Below are positions 19,923 to 28,437 of a DNA stretch of 64,000 bases, one piece after another. Within the stretch, counting starts at the first letter, position 1; each line of letters starts with the position of its first letter. The stretch is from Agromyces hippuratus. GTDB lineage: Bacteria > Actinomycetota > Actinomycetes > Actinomycetales > Microbacteriaceae. The notes under the pieces are model-generated. The model worked only from the letters and a program-made list of their open reading frames with translations. It searched no databases and was not told the DNA's origin. The stretch lies in the NCBI RefSeq assembly GCF_013410355.1, contig NZ_JACCFI010000001.1:930001-994000 (forward strand), read 5' to 3'. The translations under genes were made by a program, and so were the position numbers.

Positions 19923-20452
19923 CGTGTTCCTCCGAAGTGCCCGGTGATGTCGTCGACGATCCGCGCGACCGAGCGACGCGAGGTGTCGATGCTGAAGTCG
20001 GCAACCGACTCGTACAGGGGGCGCCGCGCCTCGAGGATGGCGTTCCAGCGCTCGATGCCGCCGTCGGCGAGCAACGGCCGGTTGCCTCCCGAGAGTCGGG
20101 GCGCCACCGCCGACGCGGACACCTGCAGCCAGACGACGGGCAGGCCCGCGAGGTCGTCGCGGGTGTCGTCGTGCAGCACCGCGCCGCCGCCGAGCGAGAT
20201 CACGGCCTCTTCGCGCAGCGCCTCGTCGACGACCTCGCGTTCGACGATGCGGAAGTACTCCTCGCCCTCGCGGTCGAAGATCTCCTCGATCGGTCCGTAT
20301 CGCTCGACGATGCGCTGATCGGTGTCGACGAACGGTGCGCCGACGGATGCCGCGAGCCGCTGCCCGACCCGGGACTTGCCCGCGCCCATCGGGCCGACGA
20401 GCACGATCGGCAGGGCGAGTCGCGAGGTGTCAGACACGATCTGCCGCGACAT
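19919..20452 (-). CDS. aroK: Shikimate kinase
   Basis: This kinase phosphorylates shikimate at O3. It has the P-loop LVGPMGAGKSRVGQRLA, the shikimate-binding DTDQRIVE, the second loop ISLGGGAVLHD and a lid arginine in SGGNRPLL. I give the ATG at 20452 (177 residues), which overlaps aroC by 23 bases; a GTG at 20437 (172 residues, overlap eight bases) is a nearly equal alternative because neither has a clear Shine-Dalgarno. Confidence 0.93.
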   Translation of the reverse strand: MSRQIVSDTSRLALPIVLVGPMGAGKSRVGQRLAASVGAPFVDTDQRIVERYGPIEEIFDREGEEYFRIVEREVVDEALREEAVISLGGGAVLHDDTRDDLAGLPVVWLQVSASAVAPRLSGGNRPLLADGGIERWNAILEARRPLYESVADFSIDTSRRSVARIVDDITGHFGGTR

Positions 20453-21650
20453 CCGCCGCAGCGCCCGCGGTGCGCAGCGTGTCGGGGATCGCCGCGAGGT
20501 AGGACTCGAGGTTGCGACGGGTCTCGTCGACCGAGTCGCCGCCGAACTTCTCGAGCACGGCGTTCGCGAGTGTGAGGGCGACCATCGCCTCGGCCACGAC
20601 GCCCGCCGCTGGCACCGCGACGACGTCGGAACGCTGGTGGTGGGCCGCGGCGGCCTCGCCGGTGGCGACGTCGACCGTCGGCAGTGCATGCGGCACGGTC
20701 GCGATGGGCTTCATGCCGGCGCGAACGCGCAGCACGGTGCCGGTGGACATGCCGCCCTCGGTGCCGCCGGCACGATCGCTCGCGCGTGCGATGCGACCGC
20801 CCTCGACGTGCAGTTCATCGTGCGCGACCGAGCCGCGGCGACGGGTGGTCTCGAAGCCGTCGCCGACCTCGACGCCCTTGATCGCCTGGATGCCCATGAG
20901 GGCGGCCGCGAGCTGTGAATCGAGGCGTCGGTCCCAGTGCACGTGCGAGCCGAGTCCGGGTGGCACGCCGTAGGCGAGCACCTCGACGACGCCGCCGAGG
21001 GTGTCGCCCTCCTTGTGCGCGAGGTCGACCTCGGCGACCATCGCCGCGGACGTCTCGGGGTCGAAGCAGCGCAGCGGATCGGCGTCGAGCAGGTCGACGT
21101 CGTCGGGCGTCGGCAGCGGGCGGCCGTCGGGCACCCGCACGGGGCCGATCGCGAGCGTGTGGGCGACGAGCCGGATGCCGAGTTCGGCGAGGAACGAGCG
21201 TGCCACCGCGCCGAGCGCGACGCGGGCCGCGGTCTCACGGGCGCTCGCGCGTTCGAGCACCGGGCGTGCCTCGTCGAAGCCGTACTTCTGCATGCCGACG
21301 AGGTCGGCGTGCCCGGGCCGGGGCCGGGTGAGCGCGGCACCGCGCCCCCGACCGAGCTTGGCGGGGTCGATGGGCTCGGGGCTCATCACCTCTTGCCACT
21401 TCGGCCACTCGGTGTTGCCGATGCGCAGCGCGACGGGGCTGCCGAGGCTGACGCCGTGGCGCACACCCCCCGAGATCGCCAGTTCGTCCTGCTCGAACTT
21501 CATGCGCGCACCCCGGCCGTAGCCGAGTTTGCGGCGCGCGAGGTCGGCACGAATATCGTCGAGCGAAACGGGGATACCGGCGGGAAGACCCTCGAGGATC
21601 GCGACGAGCTCAGGGCCGTGCGACTCTCCGGCAGTGAGCCAACGGAGCAT
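20430..21650 (-). CDS. aroC: Chorismate synthase
   Basis: The 406-residue FMN-dependent enzyme makes chorismate from EPSP. Signatures present are MLRWLTAGESHGPELVAILEG at the N-terminus (shown here as LTAGESHGPELVAILEG), GYGRGARMKFEQD, and TRPRPGHADLVGMQKYGFD. A GGATAGG-type ribosome site lies just upstream of the ATG. It is separated from aroE by about 100 bases in which I see no gene, so it may have its own promoter. Confidence 0.96.
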   Translation of the reverse strand: MLRWLTAGESHGPELVAILEGLPAGIPVSLDDIRADLARRKLGYGRGARMKFEQDELAISGGVRHGVSLGSPVALRIGNTEWPKWQEVMSPEPIDPAKLGRGRGAALTRPRPGHADLVGMQKYGFDEARPVLERASARETAARVALGAVARSFLAELGIRLVAHTLAIGPVRVPDGRPLPTPDDVDLLDADPLRCFDPETSAAMVAEVDLAHKEGDTLGGVVEVLAYGVPPGLGSHVHWDRRLDSQLAAALMGIQAIKGVEVGDGFETTRRRGSVAHDELHVEGGRIARASDRAGGTEGGMSTGTVLRVRAGMKPIATVPHALPTVDVATGEAAAAHHQRSDVVAVPAAGVVAEAMVALTLANAVLEKFGGDSVDETRRNLESYLAAIPDTLRTAGAAADVAADRV

Positions 21651-21751
21651 GTTCCTATCCTTTCACAGGCTCGGTGACGCAGACGTCGCATGACAGAGGC
21701 CGGCCGTCGCGACGACGCGGCACCCGCGGCGGCGATGCCCCGACGAAGCGC

Positions 21752-22597
21752 TCAGGCGACCGCATCGCGCATGACGGCGAGCACCGCGTCCTCGTCGTCG
21801 AGCGGCTCGTTCGGGTCGCCGTTCACGAAGATCCGAACCTGCAGCAGCGCCTGGTGCAGCAGCATCCCGAGTCCGTGCACCACTGCGCCGCCTCCCGCGA
21901 ACCAGCCGGCCGCGAGCGGCGTGGGCCAGGGATCGTAGGCGACGTCGAGCAGCGCAGCGGAGGAGATGAGACCAGCGGATGCCGCGACGCCGAGGTCCGT
22001 TCCGCCGGGCACGGTGCTCACGACGAGGTCGGCACGATCGATCGTCGCGAGTTCGATGGGGCGGCCCTCGTGGACGTCGATGCCGAGACGCGACCCCAGC
22101 TCGACGAGCGGTGCCGCCGCTCCCGGTCGACGCACGAGCACCTGCACCTCACGTGCCCCGAGCTGCGATATCGCGACGAGCGCCGACGCGGCCGTGGCCC
22201 CGCCGCCGAGCAGCACGCCGTGCGACGCCTCATGCACGCCGGCCTCGCGGAGCGTCCGCACGATGCCGCCGACGTCGGTGTTGAACCCCCGGCGGGTGCC
22301 GCCGTCGAAGAGCACCGTGTTCGCGGCGCCGGTGATCGCGGCGACCTCGTCGATCGAGTCGAGGAGGGGCAGCACGTCCTGCTTCAGCGGCATCGTGAGC
22401 GAGAGCCCGCGCCACGAGGCATCCAGACCACCCAGGAACTCGCCGAGCCGGTCGCCGTCCATCTCGACGGCCGAGTACTGCCACGACAACCCGAGACGGT
22501 CGTACGCCGCGCGGTGCAGAGCTGGGCTCTTGGAGTGCGAGATCGGCGAGCCGAGCACCGCGAGCCGCGCGTGGAGCGGTCGCGGTCGCTCAGCCAT
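21752..22597 (-). CDS. aroE: Shikimate dehydrogenase
   Basis: The 281-residue NADP-dependent enzyme reduces 3-dehydroshikimate. The substrate site VLGSPISHSKSPALHRAAY with its conserved Ser pair, LTMPLKQDVLPLLD carrying the catalytic Lys, FNTDVGGIVRTL and the dinucleotide loop VLLGGGATAASALVA are all present. It overlaps mltG by eight bases, so aromatic amino acid synthesis and cell-wall synthesis genes are coupled here, as in other actinobacteria. Confidence 0.94.
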   Translation of the reverse strand: MAERPRPLHARLAVLGSPISHSKSPALHRAAYDRLGLSWQYSAVEMDGDRLGEFLGGLDASWRGLSLTMPLKQDVLPLLDSIDEVAAITGAANTVLFDGGTRRGFNTDVGGIVRTLREAGVHEASHGVLLGGGATAASALVAISQLGAREVQVLVRRPGAAAPLVELGSRLGIDVHEGRPIELATIDRADLVVSTVPGGTDLGVAASAGLISSAALLDVAYDPWPTPLAAGWFAGGGAVVHGLGMLLHQALLQVRIFVNGDPNEPLDDEDAVLAVMRDAVA

Positions 22598-24059
22598 ACT
22601 CTGGGTGCTCGTCCATCCAGGCGAGCCACTTCTCGACGGCGGCGTCGTGCTGTTCGACGGTCTCGGAGAAGATCGTCTCTCCGGTGTCGAGGTTCCACGT
22701 CACGAAGAAGAGCCACGGCCCGTCGGCCGGGTGCAGCGCCGCGTCGATGGCGAGATCGCCCGGGTTCGAGATCGGACCGATCGGCAGGCCGGGGTGCAAA
22801 TAGGTGTTGTAGAGATTCGCGGCGTTCGCCCGCTCCTCGTCGGTCGTCGTCACCAGATGGGTGTTGCCGGTGCCGTACGCCACAGTGGCATCCGACTCGA
22901 GCAGCCCGGTCTCCCACTTGGCAGGATCGAGCCGGTTCTGGAAGACACGCGACACCTTGTAGAAGTCGTCGCGGAGGCCCGCCTCGCGCTGGATGAGCGC
23001 GGCGAGCACGATCGTCCGCCAGCGGTCCTCGGGAGCGACGCCCGCGGCGTCGAGTGCTTCGAACTGCCGGTCGACGAGCGTCTGCAGCACGCCGTGCGCG
23101 TCGAGTCCGGGATCGAGCGTGTAGGTCGCCGGGAAGAGGAACCCCTCGAGGTTCTTCGCCTCTGCCGGCAGCCCGTAGTTCGCGGGCGGCTCGGCGACGG
23201 CGGCCTGCAACTCCTCGAGTGGCACGCCAGTGCCCTCGGCGATGAGCGGGAGGGCATCGACGGTCGCCGTGCCCTCGGGGATGACGAACGTGTTCTCGAG
23301 CTTGTTCGCCGGGTCCTGCAGGGCGTCGAGTGCGGCCTGCGCGCTCATCTTCTCGGCCAGCTGATACGCACCGGGGTGGAACTCGGGTTCGGGACTCTGC
23401 TCGAGCAGGAGGTCGTAGAAGGCGTCGTACGACGCCGTGACGCCGTCGTCGACGAGGTTCGTCGCGATATCCGAGCCGACGTCGCCGTCGTGGATCATGA
23501 ACACCACTTCGCCGGTGCCGGCGCCCTCGAAGTCCGCGGCCGGAGTGAACCGCTCGACGACGGCATTGATCGGGCCCTGCAGGAAGAAGAACGCCACGGC
23601 ACCGAGTGCGACGACGACGAGGAGGCCGATGAGGCAACCCCATGCGCCTCGGCGCTTCGGCTTCTCGGGCTCGTACGGGTCGGCGTTGACAGCTCGCCGC
23701 TCGGCGCGCGACGGCCGTGCCGGCTCGGGAGCGGCCGGTTCGGCGACGATCGAGTCGAAGAAGGGAAGCCGGGCGTCGTCCGCAGGCGGACCTGCCTCGG
23801 CGAGCACCGCCGCCGCTTCGGCTGCGGCCGCCTGACGCTGCTCCGCCTCCCTCGCCTCCCGACGGGTCATCGGCTGCCCCTCGGCGGCTGCCGGAGTCGC
23901 CGTCGCGCCGGTCGGCGTCGCGCCGGCGGCCGGCAGCGACGGCGCGGCATCCGCTTCTCTGGGTGCTCGCACCGGCGCATCGCCGGCGAGCATCGCGTGC
24001 CAGTCGGCGGTCGCGCGGTCGTGGTCGTGGTCGTCGCGCTCGGGAGGAGGCTGGGTCAC
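22590..24059 (-). CDS. mltG: Endolytic murein transglycosylase MltG
   Basis: A 489-residue membrane-anchored YceG-like enzyme that cleaves nascent glycan strands and terminates their elongation. Residues 1-135 are a cytosolic Pro/Ala/Glu-rich region that is longer than in E. coli; one membrane helix follows (CLIGLLVVVALGAVAFFFL, about 140-160). The extracytoplasmic catalytic domain has ALIQREAGLRDDFYKVSRVF with the catalytic Glu, and LPIGPISNPGDLAIDAALHP. The GTG start overlaps the ruvX stop by four bases. Confidence 0.92.
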   Translation of the reverse strand: MTQPPPERDDHDHDRATADWHAMLAGDAPVRAPREADAAPSLPAAGATPTGATATPAAAEGQPMTRREAREAEQRQAAAAEAAAVLAEAGPPADDARLPFFDSIVAEPAAPEPARPSRAERRAVNADPYEPEKPKRRGAWGCLIGLLVVVALGAVAFFFLQGPINAVVERFTPAADFEGAGTGEVVFMIHDGDVGSDIATNLVDDGVTASYDAFYDLLLEQSPEPEFHPGAYQLAEKMSAQAALDALQDPANKLENTFVIPEGTATVDALPLIAEGTGVPLEELQAAVAEPPANYGLPAEAKNLEGFLFPATYTLDPGLDAHGVLQTLVDRQFEALDAAGVAPEDRWRTIVLAALIQREAGLRDDFYKVSRVFQNRLDPAKWETGLLESDATVAYGTGNTHLVTTTDEERANAANLYNTYLHPGLPIGPISNPGDLAIDAALHPADGPWLFFVTWNLDTGETIFSETVEQHDAAVEKWLAWMDEHPEYG

Positions 24060-24532
24060 AGGGGGGATGGCCCTTCGGGGATCTCGATCGTCCGGCCGGG
24101 CGGGCGGTGGAAATCCCGCTCGGCGTCGATGGCGTGTTGCAAAATGATAACGGCTGCAACCTGATCGACGATGGGACGTTGCTTGCGCGCCGACTTCCCG
24201 GTCGCGCGAAGCGCCTGTTGGGCACTCACGGTCGAGAGGCGTTCGTCGACCAGCCGCACCGGGATCCCCGTGCTCGCCAGCCGCTCCGCGAACGCTACCG
24301 CATCGTCGGTCGACGGCGTCGACGCACCCGAGAGCGAGAGCGGATTGCCGACGACGATCTCGATCACCTCATGCTCACGCGCGATCTCGAGGATGCGCGA
24401 CACGTCGGCGTCGCCGTCGGAGGCACGCGCCACCGTCTCCACCGGGGTCGCGATCATGCCGCCCGGATCGCACCGCGCCACGCCGATGCGCGCCCGACCG
24501 ACATCGACCCCGAGTCTCGCCCCGGTACGCAC
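24056..24532 (-). CDS. ruvX: Putative pre-16S rRNA nuclease / Holliday junction resolvase YqgF
   Basis: A 158-residue RNase H-fold protein. GARLGVDVGRARIGVARCD holds the first catalytic Asp; EIVVGNPLSLSG and VRLVDERLSTVSA give the Glu, and the last Asp is in RPIVDQVAAVIILQ. Family members mature the 16S rRNA 5' end; the older resolvase name persists. It begins with GTG, five bases after alaS, and overlaps mltG. Confidence 0.92.
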   Translation of the reverse strand: MRTGARLGVDVGRARIGVARCDPGGMIATPVETVARASDGDADVSRILEIAREHEVIEIVVGNPLSLSGASTPSTDDAVAFAERLASTGIPVRLVDERLSTVSAQQALRATGKSARKQRPIVDQVAAVIILQHAIDAERDFHRPPGRTIEIPEGPSPL

Positions 24533-24537
24533 GGCGC

Positions 24538-27195
24538 CTACCCGCGGAGCGCCGAGCGCACCGCGTCGAGCGCGGCCGGGATGGCCGCGAGGTCGCTGCC
24601 GCCGCCCTGCGCGAGGTCGGGCTTGCCGCCGCCACCGCCGCCGAGCACGCCGGCCATCGTCTTCGCGAGAGCACCGGCGTTCGCTCCGGTATCGCGGGCG
24701 GCAGGCGAGGTCGCGACGATCGCGACCGGCTTGCCGCCGACTTCGGCGGTCAGTGCCACGACGGATGCCGCGTCGCCGAGCTGTGCTCGCACGGAGGTCG
24801 CGAGCGCCCGGAGTTCGTCACCGGTGCCGAGCGAGCCGACCGTCTCGGCGACGAGCAGCACGTCGCCCGTGCGCACGGCCTTGGCTGCAAGCGCGGGCAC
24901 GCGATCGTTGAGGGCACGAGCCTCGAACTGCTGGATGCGCTTCTCGGCGGCCTTGAGGCTCGTCACGAGTTCGCCGACACGGTCGACGAGCTGGTCGGGA
25001 CGCGTCTTCAGCGTCGCCGTCAGCTCGGAGACGAGCGCACGCTCCGACGCGAATCGACGGAAGGCGTCGAGGCCGACGAGCGACTCCACGCGGCGGTTGG
25101 ACGCGCCGACCGAGGACTCCCCCACGATGTTGATCATGCCGACCTCGGCGCTCGTCGACACGTGCGTGCCGGCGCAGAGTTCGCGCGACCAGGGGCCGCC
25201 GATGTCGACGACGCGCACGACATCGCCGTACTTCTCGCCGAAGAGGGCCATGGCGCCGAGGGACTTCGCCTCGTCGAGCGGCATCTCGCGGGTGACGACC
25301 TCGAGGTTGTCGCGGATCGCGGCGTTGGAGATCTCCTCGATCTCGCTGCGGGTCTCGGCCGAGAGCGCCGAGTTCCAGCCGTAGTCGAGTCGCAGGTAGC
25401 CGGCCTTGTTGAACGAGCCGGACTGATGGGCGTTCGGGCCGAGCACCTGGCGGAGCGCAGCGTGCACGAGGTGCGTGCCCGAGTGCGCCTGCGTGGCGCC
25501 GCGACGGTACTGCTCGTCGACGAGGGTGGTCGCCGGCACGCCGACGCCGACCTCGCCCGAGGTCACCTTCACGGTGTGGCTGATGAGGCCCTTGATGGGC
25601 TTCTGCACGTCGAGCACTTCGAGGTCGAAGCCGTCGCCGACGATGCGGCCCTGATCGGGCGCCTGACCACCGGACTCCGCGTACAGCGAGGTCTCGGCGA
25701 GGATCACCTCAGCGGTCTGACCGGCGGTCGCGAACGGCACCGGGCGGCCGTCGACGAGCAGGCCGAGCACGTTCGAGGCCGTCGTCAGCTCGGAGTAGCC
25801 CGTGAAGATGGTCTCGCCCTTGGCGCGGAACTCGGCGTACACCGAGAGGTCGGCGAGCACCTTCTTCTTCGACTTCGCATCGGCCTTCGCACGCGAGCGC
25901 TGCTCGGTCATGAGCGTGTCGAACGCGGCGCGGTCGACGGCGAGACCCGCCTCGTCGGCCATCTCGAGCGTGAGCTCGATCGGGAAGCCGTAGGTGTCGT
26001 GCAGGAGGAACGCCGTGTCGCCGGCGAGCTGGCCACGACCGGACTCCTTGGTCTTGGAGACCGCGAGGTCGAGGATCGACGTGCCGGCCGTGAGCGTGCG
26101 GAGGAAGGTCTCCTCCTCGCCGAGGGCGAGCTGCTCGATGTGCGCGTAGTCCTTCGCGACCTCGGGGTAGGCGCTCTTCATCGCGTCTCGAGACGCGGCG
26201 AAGAGCTCGCGGAACGTCGGGCCCTCGACACCGAGGAGCCGCATGGCACGGATGCTGCGGCGCAGGAGCCGGCGCAGGATGTACCCGCGCCCCTCGTTCG
26301 ACGGACTCACGCCGTCGCTCATCAGCATGAGGGCCGAGCGCACGTGGTCGGCGATGACGCGCATGCGCACGTCGTCGTCGTGGTTCGCGCCGTAGCGACG
26401 GCCAGAGATCTCGGCGGCGCGATCGAGCACCGGGCGCACCTGGTCGATCTCGTACATGTTGTCGACGCCCTGCTTGATGAACGCCACGCGCTCGAGACCC
26501 ATGCCGGTGTCGATGTTCTTCTTCGGCAGCTCCTTCACGATGCGGAAGTCGGTCTTCGACTTCACGTCGTCGATGAGGTACTGCATGAACACGAGGTTCC
26601 AGATCTCGACGTACCGGTCGTCGTCGGTGGCCGGGCCGCCGTCGATGCCGTACTCGGGGCCCCGATCGAAGAAGATCTCGGAGCAGGGGCCCGCCGGGCC
26701 GGGCTGACCGGTGTGCCAGTAGTTCGTGTCCTTGCCGAGGCGCTGGATGCGCTCGTCGGGCAGGTCGGCGACCTTCTTCCAGAGCTCGATCGCCTCATCG
26801 TCGTCTTCGTAGACGGTGACCCAGAGGTCGTTGCGGTCGAACCCGTAGCCGCCGTCGGCCTCGGGCGTCGTCAGCAGCTCCCACGCCATCGAGATGGCGC
26901 CCTCCTTGAAGTAGTCGCCGAACGAGAAGTTGCCGCTCATCTGGAAGAACGTTCCGTGGCGCGGGGTCTTGCCGACCTCTTCGATGTCGTTCGTGCGGAT
27001 GCACTTCTGCACACTCGTCGCGCGCGGGTACGGCGCGGGGACGAGACCCGTGAGGTACGGCACGAACGGCACCATGCCGGCGACCGTGAAGAGCAGGGTG
27101 GGGTCATCGGAGACGAGCGACGCCGAGGGGACGACGGTGTGTCCGCGCTCGGCGAAGAAGTCCAGCCAACGCTGGCGGATGTCGGCAGTCTGCAT
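24538..27195 (-). CDS. alaS: Alanine-tRNA ligase
   Basis: The 885-residue class II synthetase charges tRNA-Ala. The catalytic core begins RQRWLDFFAERGHTVVPSAS and has GMVPFVPYLTG; the editing domain has the zinc ligands in AHSGTHLVHAALRQ (HxxxH) and ELCAGTHVSTSAEVG (CxxxH). The C-terminal C-Ala domain ends with a glycine-rich GVLGGGGGGKPD. Upstream there is a 54-base gap to the small membrane-protein gene, too short for a T-box and showing none. Confidence 0.97.
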   Translation of the reverse strand: MQTADIRQRWLDFFAERGHTVVPSASLVSDDPTLLFTVAGMVPFVPYLTGLVPAPYPRATSVQKCIRTNDIEEVGKTPRHGTFFQMSGNFSFGDYFKEGAISMAWELLTTPEADGGYGFDRNDLWVTVYEDDDEAIELWKKVADLPDERIQRLGKDTNYWHTGQPGPAGPCSEIFFDRGPEYGIDGGPATDDDRYVEIWNLVFMQYLIDDVKSKTDFRIVKELPKKNIDTGMGLERVAFIKQGVDNMYEIDQVRPVLDRAAEISGRRYGANHDDDVRMRVIADHVRSALMLMSDGVSPSNEGRGYILRRLLRRSIRAMRLLGVEGPTFRELFAASRDAMKSAYPEVAKDYAHIEQLALGEEETFLRTLTAGTSILDLAVSKTKESGRGQLAGDTAFLLHDTYGFPIELTLEMADEAGLAVDRAAFDTLMTEQRSRAKADAKSKKKVLADLSVYAEFRAKGETIFTGYSELTTASNVLGLLVDGRPVPFATAGQTAEVILAETSLYAESGGQAPDQGRIVGDGFDLEVLDVQKPIKGLISHTVKVTSGEVGVGVPATTLVDEQYRRGATQAHSGTHLVHAALRQVLGPNAHQSGSFNKAGYLRLDYGWNSALSAETRSEIEEISNAAIRDNLEVVTREMPLDEAKSLGAMALFGEKYGDVVRVVDIGGPWSRELCAGTHVSTSAEVGMINIVGESSVGASNRRVESLVGLDAFRRFASERALVSELTATLKTRPDQLVDRVGELVTSLKAAEKRIQQFEARALNDRVPALAAKAVRTGDVLLVAETVGSLGTGDELRALATSVRAQLGDAASVVALTAEVGGKPVAIVATSPAARDTGANAGALAKTMAGVLGGGGGGKPDLAQGGGSDLAAIPAALDAVRSALRG

Positions 27196-27249
27196 GGTTC
27201 CGTTCTCAGTCGTTGCCCGGGCGTCCGGGCATCACATCGTGGTCGCGAC

Positions 27250-27453
27250 TCAGAGAGCCGCGGGAGTCTCGCCCTGCTCGGCTCGGAGCTCGGCGTCGCG
27301 GGCGTGGTAGCCCTCGGCGATCGCGTGGCCGAAGGCGCGGGCCTTCGCGTCGACCGCGGAGAAGAAGTCTCGCCCCTGCTTGGTCTGGTTGACCTGGTGC
27401 GCGACCGCGAATCCGGCCGCGACGCCGACGGTGAACCACAGAATGCTCTTCAC
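27250..27453 (-). CDS. Small membrane-anchored protein, unknown function
   Basis: A 67-residue protein starting at a GTG with AGGAG seven bases upstream (a longer frame to 27555 is open but unsupported). One N-terminal membrane segment (ILWFTVGVAAGFAVAHQV, residues 4-21) is followed by a charged helix-forming tail. It sits between rpsD and alaS, where many Micrococcales encode short membrane proteins of unassigned function. No motif points to an activity. Confidence 0.75.
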   Translation of the reverse strand: MKSILWFTVGVAAGFAVAHQVNQTKQGRDFFSAVDAKARAFGHAIAEGYHARDAELRAEQGETPAAL

Positions 27454-27553
27454 GAGGTGCTCCTGCTCCTGATCGATGTGTCGCCGACGCGGTGCGCGCG
27501 GCACGCCTCGCATCAGTCTAGTGGCCGCACCGCAGGCGGTCGCCGGGTACGAC

Positions 27554-27585
27554 ACAGGGGCCGCGGGAAACCCCGCGACCCCTGT
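27554..27585. terminator. Terminator hairpin after rpsD
   Basis: ACAGGGG-c-CGCGGG pairs with CCCGCG-a-CCCCTGT over an AAAC loop, a 13-bp stem with one mismatch, 16 bases past the rpsD stop. No T-run follows on the minus strand. Confidence 0.7.
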
Positions 27586-27600
27586 CTCGACTGCTCTGCG

Positions 27601-28224
27601 TCAGCGAGCTGCGTAGTACTCGACGACCAGCTGCACGTCACAGGTCACGGGGACCTCGGCGCGCTTCGGGCGACGGACGAGCTTCACCTGGAGCTTGTCG
27701 AGCTCGACCTCGAGGTACGCGGGGAGCTTGGGGAGCACGTCGACGTGACCGCCGGCAGCGGCGACCTGGAACGGCTCGGTGCCCTCGCTGCGTGCCTTGA
27801 CGTGCACGAGCTGGCCCGGCTTCACGCGGAACGAGGGGCGGTCGACGAGCTGGCCGTCGACGAGGATGTGGCGGTGCACCACGAACTGGCGCGCCTGCGA
27901 GATGGTGCGGGCGAAGCCGGCACGCAGCACGATGGCGTCGAGACGCATCTCGAGCAGCTCGACCAGGTTCTCACCGGTCAGGCCGTCGGTGCGGCGCGCC
28001 TCGTTGAAGGCGATGCGCAGCTGCTTCTCGCGGATGCCGTACTGGGCGCGCAGGCGCTGCTTCTCGCGCAGACGAACGGCGTAGTCGCTGTCCTGCTTGC
28101 GCTTGGTGCGGCCGTGCTCACCGGGAGCGTACGGGCGCTTCTCCATGTAGCGGGCGGCCTTCGGGGTGAGGGCGACGCCGAGCGCACGGGAGAGGCGGGT
28201 CTTGCTACGTGACTGGTTCGACAC
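27601..28224 (-). CDS. rpsD: 30S ribosomal protein S4
   Basis: The 207-residue primary 16S rRNA-binding protein, zinc-free type (no N-terminal cysteines). RSKTRLSRALGVALTPKAARY, the EKQRLRAQYGIREKQLR helix and the S4 RNA-binding fold RLDAIVLRAGFARTISQARQ are all intact. The start is a GTG. The gene stands alone, away from the S13-S11-rpoA cluster, preceded by about 160 nt of leader and followed by a strong hairpin, so it is probably a monocistronic unit, possibly self-regulated. Confidence 0.97.
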   Translation of the reverse strand: MSNQSRSKTRLSRALGVALTPKAARYMEKRPYAPGEHGRTKRKQDSDYAVRLREKQRLRAQYGIREKQLRIAFNEARRTDGLTGENLVELLEMRLDAIVLRAGFARTISQARQFVVHRHILVDGQLVDRPSFRVKPGQLVHVKARSEGTEPFQVAAAGGHVDVLPKLPAYLEVELDKLQVKLVRRPKRAEVPVTCDVQLVVEYYAAR

Positions 28225-28392
28225 GAATGTCCTTTCGGAAGAATCTCAAGTGAATTCGCGGCGCGTTCGTGCGCCGAAAATCTGTGTCAGAGGGATTCGC
28301 CAAGGGTGGATCGGCTACAGATCGCACCCGTTCGCCGGTGACTCTCTCGCAGCCGCGCTCGAGAATCAGGCTTCAGGCCAACGGAAATGATA
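28225..28392 (-). promoter_or_regulatory. rpsD promoter (-10 TATCAT) and about 160-nt leader
   Basis: TATCAT at 28392-28387 is the best -10 in the gap between rarA and rpsD. The leader includes a CGGCGC/GCGCCG hairpin at about 28254-28272, close to the ribosome-binding site. S4 autoregulates through mRNA structure in other bacteria, but I do not recognise a known S4 leader motif. Confidence 0.4.
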
Positions 28393-28437
28393 TCACGACC
28401 GTGGCGTGCGCCCCACCCGTTGCTCTCGGCCCGGAGT